In this document: positions 63,422 through 64,000 of the stretch, one piece after another | How positions within the stretch are numbered: position 1 is the first letter of the stretch | Layout: each line of letters starts with the position of its first letter | Source of the DNA: Serpens gallinarum | GTDB lineage: Bacteria; Pseudomonadota; Gammaproteobacteria; Pseudomonadales; Pseudomonadaceae | Assembly (NCBI RefSeq): GCF_014836765.1 | Contig: NZ_JACSQG010000002.1 | Location: forward strand, 372,001 to 436,000 | Length of the DNA: 64,000 bases | Reading direction: 5' to 3' | Notes under the pieces: generated by a model | Databases searched by the model: none | Seen by the model: the letters and a program-made list of their open reading frames with translations, nothing else | Told to the model about the DNA's origin: nothing | Made by a program: the position numbers and the translations under genes

Positions 63422-64000
63422 TTCAATTCGAGCAGGTCGGTAAACGCTACGCCAACGGTCACGTCGGTTTGCACGAGTTGTCGTTCCACGTGCGCACCGG
63501 CGAATTCGTGTTCATCACCGGGCATTCGGGGGCGGGCAAAAGTACTTTGCTGCGCCTGTTGCTGGCCATGGAACGCCCGACCAGCGGCAAGCTGTTGCTG
63601 GCCGGCCAGGACCTGTCAGGTATTACCACTGCACAGATCCCTTTCTTGCGCCGGCAGATCGGTGTGGTGTTCCAGAACCACCAGTTACTGTTCGATCGCA
63701 CGGTGTTCGACAACGTTGCCCTGCCGCTGCAGATTCTCGGCCTGGACAAGGTGGAAATTGCTCGCCGCGTGCGTGCCGCGCTGGAGCAGGTCAGCCTGCA
63801 GGACAAGATTCGGCAGTATCCTGGCGATCTGTCCACCGGTCAGCAGCAGCGTGTCGGCATTGCTCGCGCGGTAGTGCATCAACCGGCCTTGCTGCTTGCC
63901 GACGAACCCACCGGCAACCTCGACCCGCGCCTGGCTGCGGAAATCATGGGTGTGTTCGAGGATATCAATCGCCACGGCACCACGGTGCTGATTGCCAGTC
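63418..64000 (+). CDS. ftsE: Cell division ATP-binding protein FtsE (partial at the right edge)
   Basis: About 194 codons are visible before the window ends. The protein shows Walker A GHSGAGKST (residues 35-43), the Q-loop VFQNHQLL, the signature LSTGQQQRVGIARA and Walker B LLLADEPTGNLDP. FtsE with FtsX forms an ABC-type complex that activates peptidoglycan hydrolases at the septum. The start overlaps the ftsY stop (ATGA at 63418-63421), the standard ftsYEX operon. The signature reads LSTGQ where the usual form is LSGGE/Q. The gene continues beyond the window, where ftsX is expected. Confidence 0.94.
   Translation, partial: MIQFEQVGKRYANGHVGLHELSFHVRTGEFVFITGHSGAGKSTLLRLLLAMERPTSGKLLLAGQDLSGITTAQIPFLRRQIGVVFQNHQLLFDRTVFDNVALPLQILGLDKVEIARRVRAALEQVSLQDKIRQYPGDLSTGQQQRVGIARAVVHQPALLLADEPTGNLDPRLAAEIMGVFEDINRHGTTVLIAS

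Overview
The window is chromosomal DNA from a Pseudomonas-type gammaproteobacterium. The genes from about 24.3 kb to the right edge (GGDEF protein, NRDE protein, TauE, lgt, thyA, folA, ilvD, mutM, coaD, calB-type dehydrogenase, rsmD, two M16 peptidase-like genes, ftsY, ftsE) follow the order I know from Pseudomonas chromosomes, as does the hslO-pckA pair. High GC, REP-type palindromes and best family matches agree. The species cannot be fixed from sequence reading alone; a 142-bp mobile-type repeat next to coaD resembles, from memory, repeats of the stutzeri/mendocina side of the genus.

Layout. 1-14.4 kb, minus strand: one long Wzx/Wzy-type exopolysaccharide operon. It starts with UDP-glucose dehydrogenase and UDP-glucuronate 4-epimerase, followed by the initiating sugar transferase, a CpsD-like ATPase with a damaged P-loop, a Wza-type lipoprotein, a chain-length protein, three glycosyltransferases, an O-antigen-ligase/polymerase protein, a polysaccharide deacetylase, a flippase and an unfinished secreted protein that runs off the left edge. 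14.4-24.3 kb, plus strand: hslO, pckA, recQ, dsdA-dsdC (D-serine catabolism), a Tat-signal aldo/keto reductase and an MFS/nucleotide-exchange-like transporter. 24.3-34.7 kb: a GGDEF diguanylate cyclase, a 680-bp gene-free stretch with several DnaA-box-like 9-mers, NRDE protein, TauE, lgt, thyA, a GTPase/DUF3482-DUF2868 pair, folA and an NCS2 purine permease with a structured leader.

34.8-40.0 kb looks like an accessory block: a VOC protein, a small secreted Asp-rich protein and a four-gene minus-strand envelope operon (LPP20-like exported protein, CsgG-like lipoprotein, Tat-signal DUF3393 lytic transglycosylase, LPP20 lipoprotein). This is my best candidate for a poorly described system. 40.0-52.2 kb: ilvD, dpkA, rlmI, an HDOD protein, mutM, an acyltransferase, a small membrane protein, a Na/Pi cotransporter-family protein, ggt, a ferredoxin and coaD. 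52.2-57.8 kb: an alcohol/aldehyde oxidation module (calB-type aldehyde dehydrogenase, Tat small subunit, GMC oxidoreductase) with a divergent TetR regulator and a clear palindromic operator candidate, then a YheT-like hydrolase. 58-64 kb: an unknown protein, rsmD with two M16 genes in an overlapping minus-strand operon, and ftsY-ftsE on the plus strand, ftsE running off the right edge.

No tRNA, rRNA, CRISPR array, intact insertion sequence or phage gene was seen. All fold, promoter and operator statements are by eye.
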